Positions 21,719 to 33,400 are shown, counted from the first letter of the stretch. The stretch: DNA of 64,000 bases from Rosa chinensis (GCF_002994745.2 NC_037093.1:33023884-33087883), one strand, 5' to 3'. Made by a program: numbers and translations. The notes: generated from the sequence alone by a model not told the origin.

Positions 21719-21756
<38 letters not shown>

Positions 21757-22836
21757 ATGTGACTACTCTTATATTTTCATATTTGGTCTGGACAGTACTA
21801 ACTGTGCATGTTCCCATCTGCTAAGTGGCAGAGAACAATTCAATGCAATATTGTAGGAGGATTGTGTATGTTCCCATTACTCATGTTTAATTCATTCCAT
21901 ATTGCAGAAAGCTTTTCAAAACTAATGATGAAATTGAAGCAGAGAAGCTTGAGAAGGAAATACGTGACACAATACTGGAGATTGTAAAGAAAAGAGAGAA
22001 TAAGGCAGTGACTCAGCAGGATGAACACAAGTTTGGGTGGGATTTTCTTGGATTACTTTTAAAGGCTCATCATGATGACAGTAATGACGGATATAGGATC
22101 ACAATAGATGATATAATTGATCAGTGCAAGGCATTGTACTTTGCTGGACAAGAAACCACTAATGGATTGCTGGCTTGGACCGTCTTTCTTCTAGCACTCC
22201 ATCAGGATTGGCAAGAGGAAGCAAGAAAAGAAGTCCTGCAATTATTCGGAAAACAGAATCCAAATTTCGACGGCATTTCTAGACTAAAAACTGTAAGAAT
22301 GTCAATAACCGTTACACTGATTGTGTAAGTGGTAGAAACTGTCATCAGTTAAGTATGAAATCTTGATTTTTGTTCTGTCTCATTTTGTTTCGATCTTCAT
22401 AATGCAGATAAATATGATCATCAATGAGTCTCTAAGGTTATATCCTCCTGTTATTCAACTTGTAAAGAAAGCTGAAAGGGAAAGTAGGCTGGGGAAGTTG
22501 ATTGTTCCTGCTAATATTGATTTGGTCATCCCAATTGTAGCACTTCACCATGACCCTCAACTATGGGGACAAGACGCGGAACTTTTCAAACCAGAGCGAT
22601 TCTCAGAAGGGGTTGCTAAAGCTACCAAGGATAACATGGCTGCATTCATACCGTTTGGAATGGGACCTAGAATTTGTGTGGGTTTCAACTTTGCCACCAC
22701 TGAAACTAAGATTGCTTTGTCAATGATTCTGCAACGCTATGTCTTCACTCTTTCCCCGTGTTACATCCACTCTCCTCTTCATTTTCTTACTGTTCGCCCG
22801 CAGTATGGAGTTCAAGTAATGCTGCACTCCCTGTGA
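19974..22836 (+). CDS. CYP749A: Cytochrome P450, CYP72 clan, CYP749A-like; five exons
   Basis: An ER-anchored haem mono-oxygenase; the CYP72 clan acts on hydrophobic substrates such as terpenoids and hormones, and the exact substrate is unknown. Exons 19974-20253, 20333-20556, 20903-21135, 21908-22292 and 22408-22836 all have GT/AG borders and join in frame to give 516 residues, normal for the family. Visible are an N-terminal membrane segment (FFIVSSFVFLFLLIF), the I-helix oxygen-binding AGQETT, K-helix ESLR, PERF-type FKPERF and the haem loop PFGMGPRICVG with its cysteine. The wording around GIRGPSYR, LSHDIFP and HPHDP-like regions fits CYP749A. Intron 3 carries a MITE between TA repeats. 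No stop or frameshift is seen, so this is the one gene here I would call functional. Confidence 0.9.
21322..21723. mobile_element. Near-perfect palindromic MITE in P450 intron 3
   Basis: The ~400-bp element starts ACAGATCCAATCC and ends GGATAGGATCTGT, with arms matching over about 180 bp (AGCGGAGCTCCGCT, TTAACGTGTGAAGTTCGAG, CTAAAAACTGAAC and others). It sits inside a TATATA tract that extends on both sides (about 21228-21246, 21288-21321 and 21724-21750), so the target duplication is hidden in TA repeats. Its arms are related to the element at 60015-61110. TA preference suggests Tc1/mariner-type or another TA-targeting group. Confidence 0.75.
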
Positions 22837-23455
22837 AATGTTGAAGACGAGACTTGCTCTCTATGTCTAGGATTCATGGATTGGTTAAATAGATAGAGTC
22901 CTATAATAATGTATGTTAGTTGGTGTGCATGGTATCAAGGATTCATGATTGGCTAGATACATGGTTCTCTAGTTATGAATAATGCTTCAATGTATAAATA
23001 GCCTGCAGCCTTGCTAGTACAAGGTTTGTGTACCTCACCTTAGGTATTTGAGTGAATCTACAGAGTTTCCAGCAAGTTCAGTGCATAGAAGTTTCAAAAA
23101 ATTAGGAGAAACAATCTCCCATAATAAAAAATCTTACACTTTTTTTTCGCACATTTTTGTGTGCCATACTTTAACTTGCAGAATAGTTATGTAGAAAATG
23201 TGTACTAACTTCTTGGTCCTTAGGGAATCGGGAAGAAGAATATGACTCTGCTCTAACAAACCTTAATTGTTCTGGACTTTTTCAGTCAACAAGAGACCAG
23301 AGACCATGACATGGATATTAAACAAAAATTAAATGCCCAAAACGGCATGATACCCTTGTGCAGACTGCGGACCAAGTGTGTGAATAGCCCAAAATGGCTG
23401 GTTGGTATGAATAGCCCAAAATCTATTACACGAGAAGGATAGATTTCGTCAGAAA
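22837..23455. other. P450 3' flank
   Basis: Probable 3' UTR just after the TGA. A small direct repeat (TGAATAGCCCAAAAT) occurs at about 23380 and 23408. No gene. Confidence 0.5.
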
Positions 23456-23758
23456 ATGGCTCAGCTACAGCCTGTGTTTCAGTATGACAATGGCCATCCT
23501 AGAGCCATCGGGCCAGTTTCTCTCGATGGTGCAGTGAACCACATATGGAAAAAGGTTTACCAAAAGCTGCCAATGATTAAGGAAGCAATTCTTCATGAAA
23601 GTAAAATCCTACTGGTGTATCAGTTCCACAGCGTTGTCATTATACATGACTTGTACGCCTATACTGATTCATTACTGTATTTCTTGTGTTGCAATAGTTT
23701 TGGTCACTTTTTCTATTTTTGTGAAAATGATATCTTATTACATGGTAATTCACATTAG
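23456..23758 (+). CDS. Hypothetical short ORF, unrecognised
   Basis: A 100-codon frame starting MAQLQPVFQYDNG. The first ~55 residues (including GPVSLDGAVNHIWKKVYQKLP) look like real protein, but the second half is hydrophobic and intron-like (LLYFLCCNSFGHFFYF). It may be a first exon whose donor lies near 23610-23640, with the rest missing. No family recognised, and the neighbouring minus-strand DMP pseudogene gives no clue. Confidence 0.25.
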   Translation: MAQLQPVFQYDNGHPRAIGPVSLDGAVNHIWKKVYQKLPMIKEAILHESKILLVYQFHSVVIIHDLYAYTDSLLYFLCCNSFGHFFYFCENDILLHGNSH

Positions 23759-24173
23759 TCATTCTGCCTTGTAAACTACTTTCTCTCTTTGATGCTGCCT
23801 TCCTTTTTGGTTATCATTTGGATGATTGCTCCAGCTTGATGCTACGATCTAAGAGATTTGCAGTGATGTTTCGTAGCAATTTTATCATTTCTAGTTTTTT
23901 TTTTTCATTATCTTGAGAGTTTTTAGCAATTGAAAAATTCAAAAACTTAGTGAAAGTTATGACTTGTCTCTTCCTAAATTATTCTTCGGAAATCCTAGTA
24001 AAAATCCTTGTTGAACGAACTTTGAAGGCATCTTTCAGCCCCAAAGGAGGAAAAGAAAGTTATACACTAGTCCAAACACATGCATTTTCCAGTTCTGTAT
24101 CTCTGCTGAACGGAAAAGCATAATTTTCTCACCGTAAATAAATTAGTACATAACAAAGAGTATCTTTCATGGT

Positions 24174-24846
24174 TTACATAAAAGACTTACAGATGCCATA
24201 ACTTATCTGTAATAAAAGAACATGCCTCTTTGAACGTCTAGAGTACAAAGCACCTCTCATCAGCAAGAAAGGATAATCAATTCCCCTTCTCTTGGAAGGA
24301 AACAACACAAACAAGAAAGATACTACAAACCCAACCACCAGAGGAAGGTTGTTGGTGATCCTCTTAGGCATTGCTGGATAATAACAACCCACTACATCAT
24401 TATGTGAACCTGCAAATGTTAGAAATGCAACCAGAGAAAGTGATGCACGGAAGAGATCAGCCCATCTCAGCCTATAATCAGATGGAACGCAAGGCCTCTT
24501 CCGGCCACCATTGAAAGTCCAAATCCCCCGAAATGTGGCTACTCCATAGTATAAAGCTATCAGTGAATGTGAAAATAATGCAGGAGGCTGTTGAAAGGGC
24601 AATGAAGAAACCCATTAGTCAGCGGCTGAAGTCGGCGCATGTGCCATCATTGGTAAGGACAGGAGCAAATATGGTGAAAGAAAGAATGGTGGCTTTAGGT
24701 AAGAGAACATTGAGACGTGCAGTGCCACTCAATATGACATACATACAATGCGATTCATCAGTGTCATCATCTTTAAAGCACAAGTAATGATCACCATCAC
24801 CATGTTCACTACCATCAATTAGGCCATGGTTGATAGAGTCATCCAT
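24174..24846 (-). pseudogene. DUF679 membrane protein (DMP) pseudogene
   Basis: DMPs are small plant membrane proteins with four transmembrane segments, linked to senescence, ER remodelling and fertilisation. Reading from Met at 24846 there is an acidic N-terminus and then SGTARLNVLLPKATILSFTI. The frame meets TGA at 24621-24619, where a Trp codon is usual. LMGFFIALSTASCIIFTFTDSF follows, then near 24552-24556 a short deletion shifts the frame. LYYGVATFRGIWTFNGG, YRLRWADLF, SHNDVVGCYYPAM and FLFVLFPSKRRGIDYPFLL continue the family order to the C-terminus. Single-exon structure agrees with the family. One nonsense codon plus one frameshift make this a recent pseudogene. Confidence 0.85.
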
Positions 24847-25146
24847 TTCTGAAGAGGCAGTTGATGAGTTGAGATGGTAATAGGCAAGTACTTGCTTTAT
24901 AAGAATGCAAAACAAAGGTGATTAAACTGACTAAACAGGATTATTTATTGAAGTGAGGGGGCAAGCAATTCCAATATTCCACGAGCATGCTACTACGCTT
25001 CATGATGATTTAAAGATGTAAAGCGAACAGTTTATCATCTAATCGAATGATAAATCACCGAAGGGTATTCTACTCTAAGGTCCTCCTCGAACTGGTATAT
25101 TAACATATCGATACATCATTGCATCACAAAACTTTTAAAATTGTAG

Positions 25147-25306
25147 CGATTCTCAGAAGGCGTTGCTAAAGCTACTAAGGATATAATGGTTGCATTCATA
25201 CCCTTTGAAATGGGAGCTAGAATTTGTGTGGGTTTCAATTTTGACACCATTGAAACTAAGATTTCTCTGTCAATGATTCTGCAACATATAAGTCTGAAGT
25301 TTGAAC
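25147..25306 (+). pseudogene. P450 exon-5 relic A (haem-loop region)
   Basis: About 155 bp match P450 exon 5 from the RFSEG block through the haem loop to the FATTETKI-SLSMILQ helix. The haem loop reads PFEMGARICVG: the first loop glycine is Glu, but the cysteine is kept. The match stops at both ends without splice signals. It is followed by an ~30-bp block also found at about 32715 and 34444. It is a fragment, not a gene. Confidence 0.85.
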
Positions 25307-25440
25307 AGCCAAACTATTCTTAAACAACTTTGGTCTAGTAGTTGTGTCATATCCAAAGACTAGTTGGTTTTTAAATTCGATGTTTTCCTGTTGTCAATAT
25401 AATGGGGAGACGCCTCTACACGTACACTGGTGGTTTTAGA

Positions 25441-26464
25441 TAGGAGTGGGCATTTTAACCCGGAAACCTGAAAAACAGAGTCGGACCGGACCGGTTCGGG
25501 CCGGGTTTTGCAAAAAAAAAAAAAACAAACTGAGAAATGAGAGAACCGGACCGGTTTAGAAAAACATAGGGCCGGTCCCGGTCCAAGGATCTGGCAAATT
25601 GAAAAGCCCGAAATACCCAAAAATATATTAATAGTCCACATGTCACAGTATGATAGGTTGTCTATTCAAGCCTATAGTTCTATAATGCACTCAATCTCAT
25701 GTGATCACAGACGTTTTCTAACCCTTCTCAGTCCAAAAACCCATCTTTTGGAATCAAATCCTAGAAAAATCCTCTAACCTTACTCTCTCAGTTTCTCTTC
25801 TTCGAAGAAATGAAAAACACCCTAAAATCTAAACCCAATTCATCAAATCCCAGCGACCTAATTAATCCCAGCCTTCATCAGTTCAAAAACCTAATTCCAG
25901 CCTTCATTAGTTCGAAAACCAATCTCTCCGAATCTCCTCTAACCAAACATCCTCAAGCATCCCTCGATTCCTCGATAGATCCAATAAGTAATGAGGAGTG
26001 ATGAAGGCTGGATCCGATAGATCGGGCTAGCGGCAGTGGTGGTTTCGATGGAAGCAAAGGCCATGAGTTGTTGGGTCGAGCAATTCGGTGTCAGGAGAGG
26101 GATAGGTCGTGGCGGCGTGGTGTCAAGGGGCTTCTGGTACGGCGGCGGTGCTAAGGTCCGAAACACTGAGGTATCCTCCGCGTCCTCTCTGTCTCGCTTC
26201 TCCTCTCAACCATGGTCTCTTCCCACTTCCAATTGCAATCTGACCATGGTCTCCGTCGAACTGAGACACTGAGTCTCCTCCTCGTCCTTTCTTTTCTGTG
26301 GCGTGTTTAGGCCCAAAAGCCCAGAAAACTGACCTGAAAATTTTCTGTCCGGGTTTACTCGGTCCCAGAGTATGGATTTCATGTTTTGGCCCCGACCCGA
26401 ATATTTCGAGCTCTGTCCCGGTCCCTGTAAATATGGTGCCGATCTGGGACCGTGCCCAGCCCTA
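25441..26464. mobile_element. hAT-type non-autonomous element 1, TSD GTTTTAGA
   Basis: Begins TAGGAGTGGGCATTTTAACCC and ends GGGACCGTGCCCAGCCCTA. Perfect 8-bp duplications GTTTTAGA lie at 25433-25440 and 26465-26472. Subterminal regions are rich in CCGGTTCGGGCC / GGCCGGTCCC words, matching hAT elements 2 and 3. The interior includes GC-rich captured-looking sequence (25950-26280) but no transposase. Confidence 0.9.
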
Positions 26465-27559
26465 GTTTTAGATATGGTGTTGGCTGTAAAAGTGTATCGA
26501 GACTCCTGGAATGGTGGGTTGTTTGCAAGTCTCTTGGTGTTTGTAATCACTGATTCTATATTAGAAGTATAAATAGGTTCTCTTCTCCTATTGGAGTAGT
26601 TGGGATTTACAATGTCATCCCCAACATACACTACTAGAAAAATGCCCTCAGACATCGGCCAAAAACCGATGAGAAAAAGAATCCCGACCGATGTCTTAGT
26701 GGGTGATGAGAAAGGTCCGGAAAATCCAGACATCGGTTTTTAGCCGATGTCTAGTATCATTATACACATCAGTTCCTCATTATAAATCGATGTAAATACA
26801 TTTAAATGATAACAAACTTGTATGTTTATATATTGTTAAACCCTCATCTTATTGCCTTTAATACTTAAAGAAATAGATATTCTACAGCACAACTATGCAT
26901 TTTAACATCGTTATTCATTTAAAAACGATGACTGATACTATTTCACACATCGGTTCCTATGAACGTTTCTTATTGTTCATGATTTAGACGCGTAATTTGG
27001 CTCATAACCCACTATTTCATATTCAATATACACAGTTTAATATTGTATGAACCGATCTATTTACTTACTTTAACATCAGATTCTAAGGAAAAAACGATGT
27101 TAATTATCCTATACAACATCGATTCTGGTAAAACAACGATGTCTAATGCCTTCTAATATATCAGATCTCTAAAAAAAACAATGTCCGCAAATTTTCATGA
27201 CATCAGTTTTCTTGTCTTCATCGATGACAATACTTATACAGCACATCGATCTCTATCTGAAACACGATGTGCACTAGTTTGTAGCACATCGATTCCAACA
27301 TCATAATTCGATCTCTTATGGTTAATGGGACATCGATTTTATTTTGAAACTGATGTATTTCTCTTAGTGCACATCAGTTTTTATGGTTAAGTTTGGCCAA
27401 ACTATTGCAGAATAAAAACCTCTTGATTGATGAAACAATGTACAACATGTAAGGGAACACCACAAAGATGAAGCACACTTCAATTCCATAAGTGTTTTAT
27501 AAAGACAACAAATCTGAGACATTATTAAACCAAGTTCAATCAGACAAGAAACATGCTAG

Positions 27560-27918
27560 AGAAAAATTATACATTCACCAAAATCTTACAACTACACAAG
27601 GAAATATCATCCGAGCTCTTCCTATTGACTGCCTCTTCAATAAGGTGCTTTGCTGCTGCCCGAGCATCCTTTATATTATTTATGGCATCCACAACTTCTT
27701 GGCTTGTCATCACCTGGCATTAGATTATGGTTAACAAATTTGAAGTTCATTGAAAGCACAAACATGACATAAAGAAAAGAAAAAGAGCATAAATCCAAAT
27801 GATATGTGTGTTTGTAGTGAGTATGTGTTTGTAGTGATTGACTTTAGTTCAAACTAACCAACCTTCCACAGTCCATCACTTGCTAAGACAGCAAACTGTT
27901 TCATTATCTATCGTCTTC
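27560..27918 (-). pseudogene. PP2C phosphatase C-terminal exons captured in CACTA 1
   Basis: The exon ending at 27863 encodes KQFAVLASDGLWK, the PP2C metal-site motif (ASDGLW), with a GTTGGT donor at 27862-27857. It splices in frame to an exon starting at 27713 (AG acceptor in CTGGCAT read inverted), encoding VMTSQEVVDAINNIKDARAAA, then HLIEEAVNRKSSDDIS, the closing helix and strand of the PP2C fold. The catalytic N-terminal half is absent. The reading frame is intact across the junction, so capture may be recent, but the fragment cannot be an active phosphatase. Confidence 0.8.
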
Positions 27919-28587
27919 GACATCACAAAAGGTTCAGAACTTAAATGTTTCTTCAAGCTCTTGTATGAGTTGATCTGCCTACTATTTGTGTTGCCTACCT
28001 GTTGCTGCTTTGGCCTTCTCTTTTTCAGCCACACCTATCTCACAGCTAGTCCTCTCAGCCCATATATATCTCCAGTTGGTCACCGGCTGCAGCTCGAAAC
28101 GTATCCCTGCTGCCATCAATACCTAGCACAATTTCAAACAATAAGGCAATTCAGACAACACATGTATGTAACCTGTCTTTCTCATATACTTCAAACCAGT
28201 TCACTGCAGAAGGGAATTGATGATGAATACATGAAAATCTCACCTTTGCCCCTTCATTCTTTAATCTATAAGCCAGCTTTCCTGATTAAGGATAGTTTAA
28301 GAGATCATTATCAATTAATAACCATTTCAACAGTAGAATAAAAATAGCTAAAATCTACATTAAAGTCTCCAATGCGATTTATTGAATGCATATGCCACTA
28401 TAAAGTTTGACATATATCCGATACCAGCAAAGCCTGAACCCCAAAATGAACAGCCTAACTCATATTTGCCTGAACCCCACAAATGGTTCAGAATTGAGTT
28501 AAAACTTTTTCCTGCAACAAACAAACTCAAAATGAGTTTCTCAATCTGAAACTAATAAAAAAATGAATAAACAACCAGCGATAGTGC

Positions 28588-28589
28588 TG

Positions 28590-28625
<36 letters not shown>
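28588..28625. repeat. Poly(A) tract, about 36 bp
   Basis: A pure A run inside CACTA 1, possibly a retrotransposition scar or slippage. Confidence 0.9.
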
Positions 28626-28626
<1 letters not shown>

Positions 28627-29145
28627 ATCAACAGTACAAACTGAGCAATAGAAAGCGAAAAATTCATATTAGGGGAATCTAGTTTTCAAATTGCAAAGCA
28701 TCAAATAACCCACTTGCACAAAAGCATATAACAAATATTTATAATAGGTAATCCAAAAGCAGAACTAGAATAATAGTAGTTTTAACCAATTCAATGGGAA
28801 ATATCACGTTCCAGCAATGCAACCAAATACTTCAACTCAATTTTAATCGGAAGCTCAGAACTCAATCCCTGCCACCCTCTGCCAGCAATTAATCAAAGCT
28901 AGAAACTCTAAATGCATCATATTCTTTATAAATATACTAGTCTTGGCTCTGGTTTCCATTCTCAACTCTTTTATTATTCTTCATATATTTGATCAAAACA
29001 CTAAACTTCCAGACCGCAACTAGATCTTCCACTAAACATTACTTATGAAATTGACTTGTCTAGTACGTAGAAAGGGTATTACTCCTGCAATCATATCAAG
29101 TCAAATTAGCAAAACCAAAAGCAAAAGTGGGGTTGACTTTTGACA

Positions 29146-29397
29146 TCAACAAAACCTCCTGCTAAGAATCTGTAGAAGGGAATACAGTATTGAGTAAGTA
29201 AAAGGAAGAAAAACTAACCCTCTGTAGGAATCTATCATTCCAAGAATAAGATTTAGCACCACAGCATCTCCTACCAAGACATAAAGGACTCCATACCTTA
29301 TGTACCATCGGAACTCCCAAATGTATATCTTAGTTTCCAAGCCAATCAAAATTAGCATATAGCACCAAGCAAGAGCTTCAATGATCAAACAAGTGAT
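29146..29397 (-). pseudogene. ABCC (MRP-type) transporter TMD0 exon captured in CACTA 1
   Basis: An exon at 29397-29219 (acceptor AG at 29399-29398, donor GTTAGT from 29218) encodes LIIEALAWCYMLILIG, then KIYIWEFRWYIRYGVLYVL and VGDAVVLNLILG. This is the N-terminal membrane domain wording of plant ABCC1/ABCC2-type vacuolar transporters. The frame beyond 29219 runs into intron. Only this ~60-residue piece is recognised; no ABC ATPase motifs are present. Confidence 0.7.
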
Positions 29398-30655
29398 CTG
29401 CAAGAACACAAGTAGTTACACATAAAGCTTTGAGGGTTTGAGACGAAAGATTAAGAGCACACATTCAAAGAGACAATTGAGACATCCAATACGCTTAACA
29501 AGCATCCTCAAACTGAACCCCCTTTGTCCTTGTATCTCTAAGCATTCATATTATTTGTTGCAACAATGTTCCCACTTAGTTGTGTCACACAGATTTAAGA
29601 TGATCCGTTAGTATAATTTATAAACCAAAATAATTGAATATGCAATTTACTTGATACTTTAAACACCAACTAACTATGAAAAATGTCAGTTTTGTTTTCC
29701 CTATTGTATAACAGCAAGTCAACACTTGTTTATCCTTCAGTGGAATTAAGGACTTTCCAACTTATAAAAGAAAAAATTATATGATTAGACCAACTTCTTG
29801 TGGCCACAATGATCAATTTTTTGTTATATACCTGAAAATTTACAATTGCAGCCCTGCAAAGCCCTTGAAACACCACATAATTGAGTAGGAAATTGTTGCC
29901 CTTTGCTCTTCTTCATCACAGGTGCTTGCATTGACCTGAATGAACCACACTGAAGCACTATCATCATCTGGGGATGACCTTGCTTTACTTTCACCAGTAA
30001 TCACATACGAGCAATCTATTTAGAAGAGAATGAGATTTCAGATTTCTCAGAGAAATCAAGTAGCAGAGAACGACTTACGATACTCTTTTGTGATTCAAGG
30101 CTCCCTTGATTCTTTCCTTCAAAGATGTCACATACCACCTGCCACATATCCCATGGAATGCTAATCAGGACATTGCATTTTGCAGTTCTATTTTGAAGGT
30201 TTAAAAACAAAAAGGCAATCAAAATTTGTCCCCAATTCCGAACCCCAATGGGAATTTCATATCATGTTTTCCCAATTTCAAGAAAGACCATAACCCAAAT
30301 GAGCTTTAGATAAATGCAATCATACCAGTATAACAATATGAGAAAAATCCATATGAAAATTGGACTCCATAAAACTAGCCAATCGATTAAGAATCAACAA
30401 TCAAAATAGTGTCCCCAGTTTCAATATAAATGCTATCACACAATATTAAAATATATATGAGAAAAACCGCAAACAAAACTTGGACTACATAACTGTAAAC
30501 CTATTCAGAAGAACTCAATCAAAATATTATCCACAGTATGAAGACTGACCAGAACCGTAAACCCTAAGATAAACACATCTTCAATAACACAGAATATATA
30601 TATATATATATATATATATAAGCAATGTGAGTAAAACCCAAGTAGAATTCAGGGC

Positions 30656-31174
30656 TCAAACCTGAGAGATCAATTGTTCTTGGACTAGAGGAGAGGGTCT
30701 CTCAATGTTACTCCCACTTCTATCAACCAAGAGATCATTCACCTGCGGCGTGTTCGCCAGAGTTGGGGCAAGAAGTCCTGTCAGCGTTTTCCCAATAAGG
30801 CCTTGAAGATGTCGAAAAGGTCGGTTTTCGAAAGAGAACTTAGAGACAGAGGCCTCTTCCTCCACTTGTTGCAACAGGGTCTTGACTTGACCTCTCAACA
30901 AAGCCTCGCCGGAACCCAGTGTGGTCTTCACTCGGATGCTCCTTAGTTTCACAGGACGACCGATGATGGCATCTGCATCGCAACCCCCACTATCGAAGAA
31001 TCGTTGGTTATGTCGATCAGAGAAGAGAAGGCCATGAATTGAGCTCCAAACAAGAGCCACCACCAGGGTTGTCACGTCGCCGCCGATACCGGATCCCAAT
31101 CGTCGTTGACCACACATCACCCACCACCACAAACACAAAGCTCGCATGCCCAATTCCATGAAGAAGATCAACAC
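30656..31174 (-). other. Unassigned GC-rich ORF in CACTA 1
   Basis: A 172-codon minus-strand frame, much richer in GC than its surroundings, followed on its 5' side by a Pro/Thr-rich opposite frame. The C-terminal part (SKFSFENRPFRHLQGLIGK, TLANTPQVNDLLVDRSG) looks protein-like, but I cannot place it. Probably another captured first exon or 5' UTR. Confidence 0.3.
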
Positions 31175-32525
31175 CCGAGCCTATATTCTCACCGTCTCCA
31201 TCCCCAAACCCAGAGGGTCAACAACCCTACTGCAGGATCCGAATCCCCGACCGCCGCCGCACACCCAGTCACCACCATCTTCCGCTCACCCAGTCTCCGT
31301 GCAGCCACCGTCATCAAATAAAAACCAAACAGATCGAAATCCCAACGCCCCAGTCTCCGATCTCCATCCCAATCACCTCCAACAGTAACCTGTCCGGTCA
31401 CACTAGACGTACACCTGCGAGGCCAGAGGCCTGTTCCAATCTACCAGTAAAAGCAAGAAGCCCAAAACAGAAACCAATCAAAAAGAGGTTGAGAACTGAC
31501 CCAAGACGCGAACTCTCCGTCAGCAGAGAAGAGAAAGCATCCGAGTTGAATCGAAATTGCGCTCGGACAGAACGAAACTCGCACGAATGACCTCGCCATT
31601 GAATTGAAAGCATCTGAGTTGAATGACCTCGCACGAGAGAGGAAGAGGAACGATTGGAAAGAGCCAAATTGAAATACCCAAAAAGAATAAGCCCATAAGC
31701 CCTGGATCTAGATCAACACAGTGGCCACCAAGTGCTCAATTTGTTGAGTTAGATCAAGAACGGAGAGAAAGAGAAAAATGATTGTGGTGGAGATCGAACA
31801 GAGTTTAAGGGAAAAGACCAAATTCCGGAGCTTGTTCATCATAGAGAGAGAGTGAGAGTCCGGGGAGGGGGGGGGGGTGGGGAAGAGTAGGGTTTGGTAG
31901 TCATTACGGTTCGAAAGTTTTAGAGAGTGAAAAAAAGTTCAAGTGTTGGAGGAATGGAGGGAATGAAAATTTAGTCCCCCCGCGTTTCTAAATTTTTAAC
32001 TTAGTCCCTCCGCAAATTTTTCAAAATTTTTGAACGAGACTTTACACATCGGTTAATTTAATGACCGATGTTTATAATGACAATAGAAATCGATATTTCA
32101 TAAACCGATGTTAGGATATATTTTTTACATCGCGTGCAATTCCGACCTATTTAATAGTGGTGATGTCTAATGACATAATTCTAGTAGTGATAGTAATCTC
32201 TTCAATTAATGAATTTTATTCTTTTCTAAAAAAAAAAATTTTAAAATCTTACACAAGAATTCTGAATCCATTTTACTTCGAGAGGCCAAACACGATGTTT
32301 TCACCTGCATGTCAAGCTTTGTGTTTTACAAAGATCACAGGAAATAAACAAGTACACTGACATAACCATTGCTACTCCTTTATTATTTTGACGGATTGGA
32401 TTGTGTATTGAACTGGAAATAGAAATTATAATCTTCTCAAGTGCCTCAAAATGAACATATTGACAGGGAAACTTACCGATCAAATTCAAATAATCTAACT
32501 AAAAAGAGAACACTTTCTGCTTACA

Positions 32526-33110
32526 CAAGCAATTCACAACCGGATAAATTAGATTAATGCACCATTTAAGGGTTTATGGTTACAAAAGCCTAAAATAAAG
32601 CAATGCACGACACACTTTACATTTATGCTATGTTAAAAACAGTACCATTCGACCAATATCCACAACTTTGATCACTAGCCAACATTCTGTAAAGCGTGTC
32701 ATGAGTAAATGTCAAACTATTCTTAAACAACTTTAGTCTAGTGCTATACACAATGAACAACACTACGGTTACAAAAGCCATTAAGAAAAAAGTCAATCAT
32801 TCCCATCTCCTATTTGACCAATTTCCATTTTGATAGTCCCAAAGCTTATATTCACGGAGATCTTTAGCAGAAACGGAAGGTACTACGAATGTTGAAGACA
32901 TTTTAGACATGAAAACGAAATAATAAACTCTAACGATTGAGGATCTCAGCGGACCAGATAACATACCTTTACTCATATTGGAAACAGACTGTATTCATCC
33001 CACAGAAGGCCAAATAATCCCCCTTCTCCAAAACTCTAACAACAATCATACCCCTAACATGGGATGAGGGCAAAGGAATATATATCATATTTCAAAACTC
33101 AAAGAGTGCT
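32526..33110. repeat. Segmental duplication copy 1 (RPA1 upstream region)
   Basis: About 400 bp (32526-32929) and a further ~165 bp (about 32946-33110) match 34266-36330 and 36875-37030 respectively. Copy 1 lacks both hAT element 2 and the ~545-bp segment holding the RPA1-like exon. The junction of the two blocks in copy 1 is near 32930-32945. Confidence 0.85.
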
Positions 33111-33197
33111 TCCTTACACTTCAGATAAAAAAAAGTTGAACCTACAAGACACACATGACAATATATAAATAGTGACAGGAAAAAATTCACATACCAC

Positions 33198-33400
33198 ACT
33201 ACAACAAAAAATGGATTTAAGGACATCAGAAAAACGTTCTAAAAGACTTTAGATGACACATGAAAAAAATTTCATATATCAAGGAGTCATTGTAAGTCAT
33301 TTTTTATGATGCTGAAAAAGTCCTTAAAAGTGTATAAGAACACTAAAAATGCGTCCTCATTTTCACATTTATAAGGATGTAGAAAAAATGTCCTAACAAT
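33198..33400. repeat. CACTACAACAAAAAATGG-type element end, copy a (copy b 34074-34264)
   Basis: Two copies of a ~200-bp sequence starting CACTAC[AAC/TAC]AAA, rich in AAAACGTCC / TTAAGGACA words like subterminal repeats. The upstream 50 bp (ACAAGACACACATGACAA...) is duplicated too. Copy b ends directly against segmental-duplication copy 2 at 34265. No matching right terminus was found. Confidence 0.55.

Larger units (their letters stand above)
26629..32189. mobile_element. CACTA element 1 (5.56 kb), TSD ATA, carrying host exon fragments
   Basis: Termini are CACTACTAGAAAAATG at left and TTCTAGTAGTG at right, with 3-bp duplications ATA (26626-26628 and 32190-32192). Subterminal regions at 26655-27400 and 32040-32140 contain many direct and inverted ACATCGGTTTTT / AAAACCGATGT variants, the transposase-binding arrays of En/Spm elements. 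No transposase (TNPD) domain is present. The interior holds minus-strand, intron-containing fragments of a PP2C and an ABCC transporter, and a further unassigned GC-rich ORF. It is a Pack-type non-autonomous CACTA. Confidence 0.85.

Noticed and set aside
26206..26733. 175-codon minus-strand ORF
   Set aside because: Spans the hAT 1 right end and the CACTA 1 left end, so it cannot be one gene.
27838..28341. 167-codon plus-strand ORF
   Set aside because: Runs antisense over the PP2C exon and intron sequence inside CACTA 1; the minus strand explains the conserved part.
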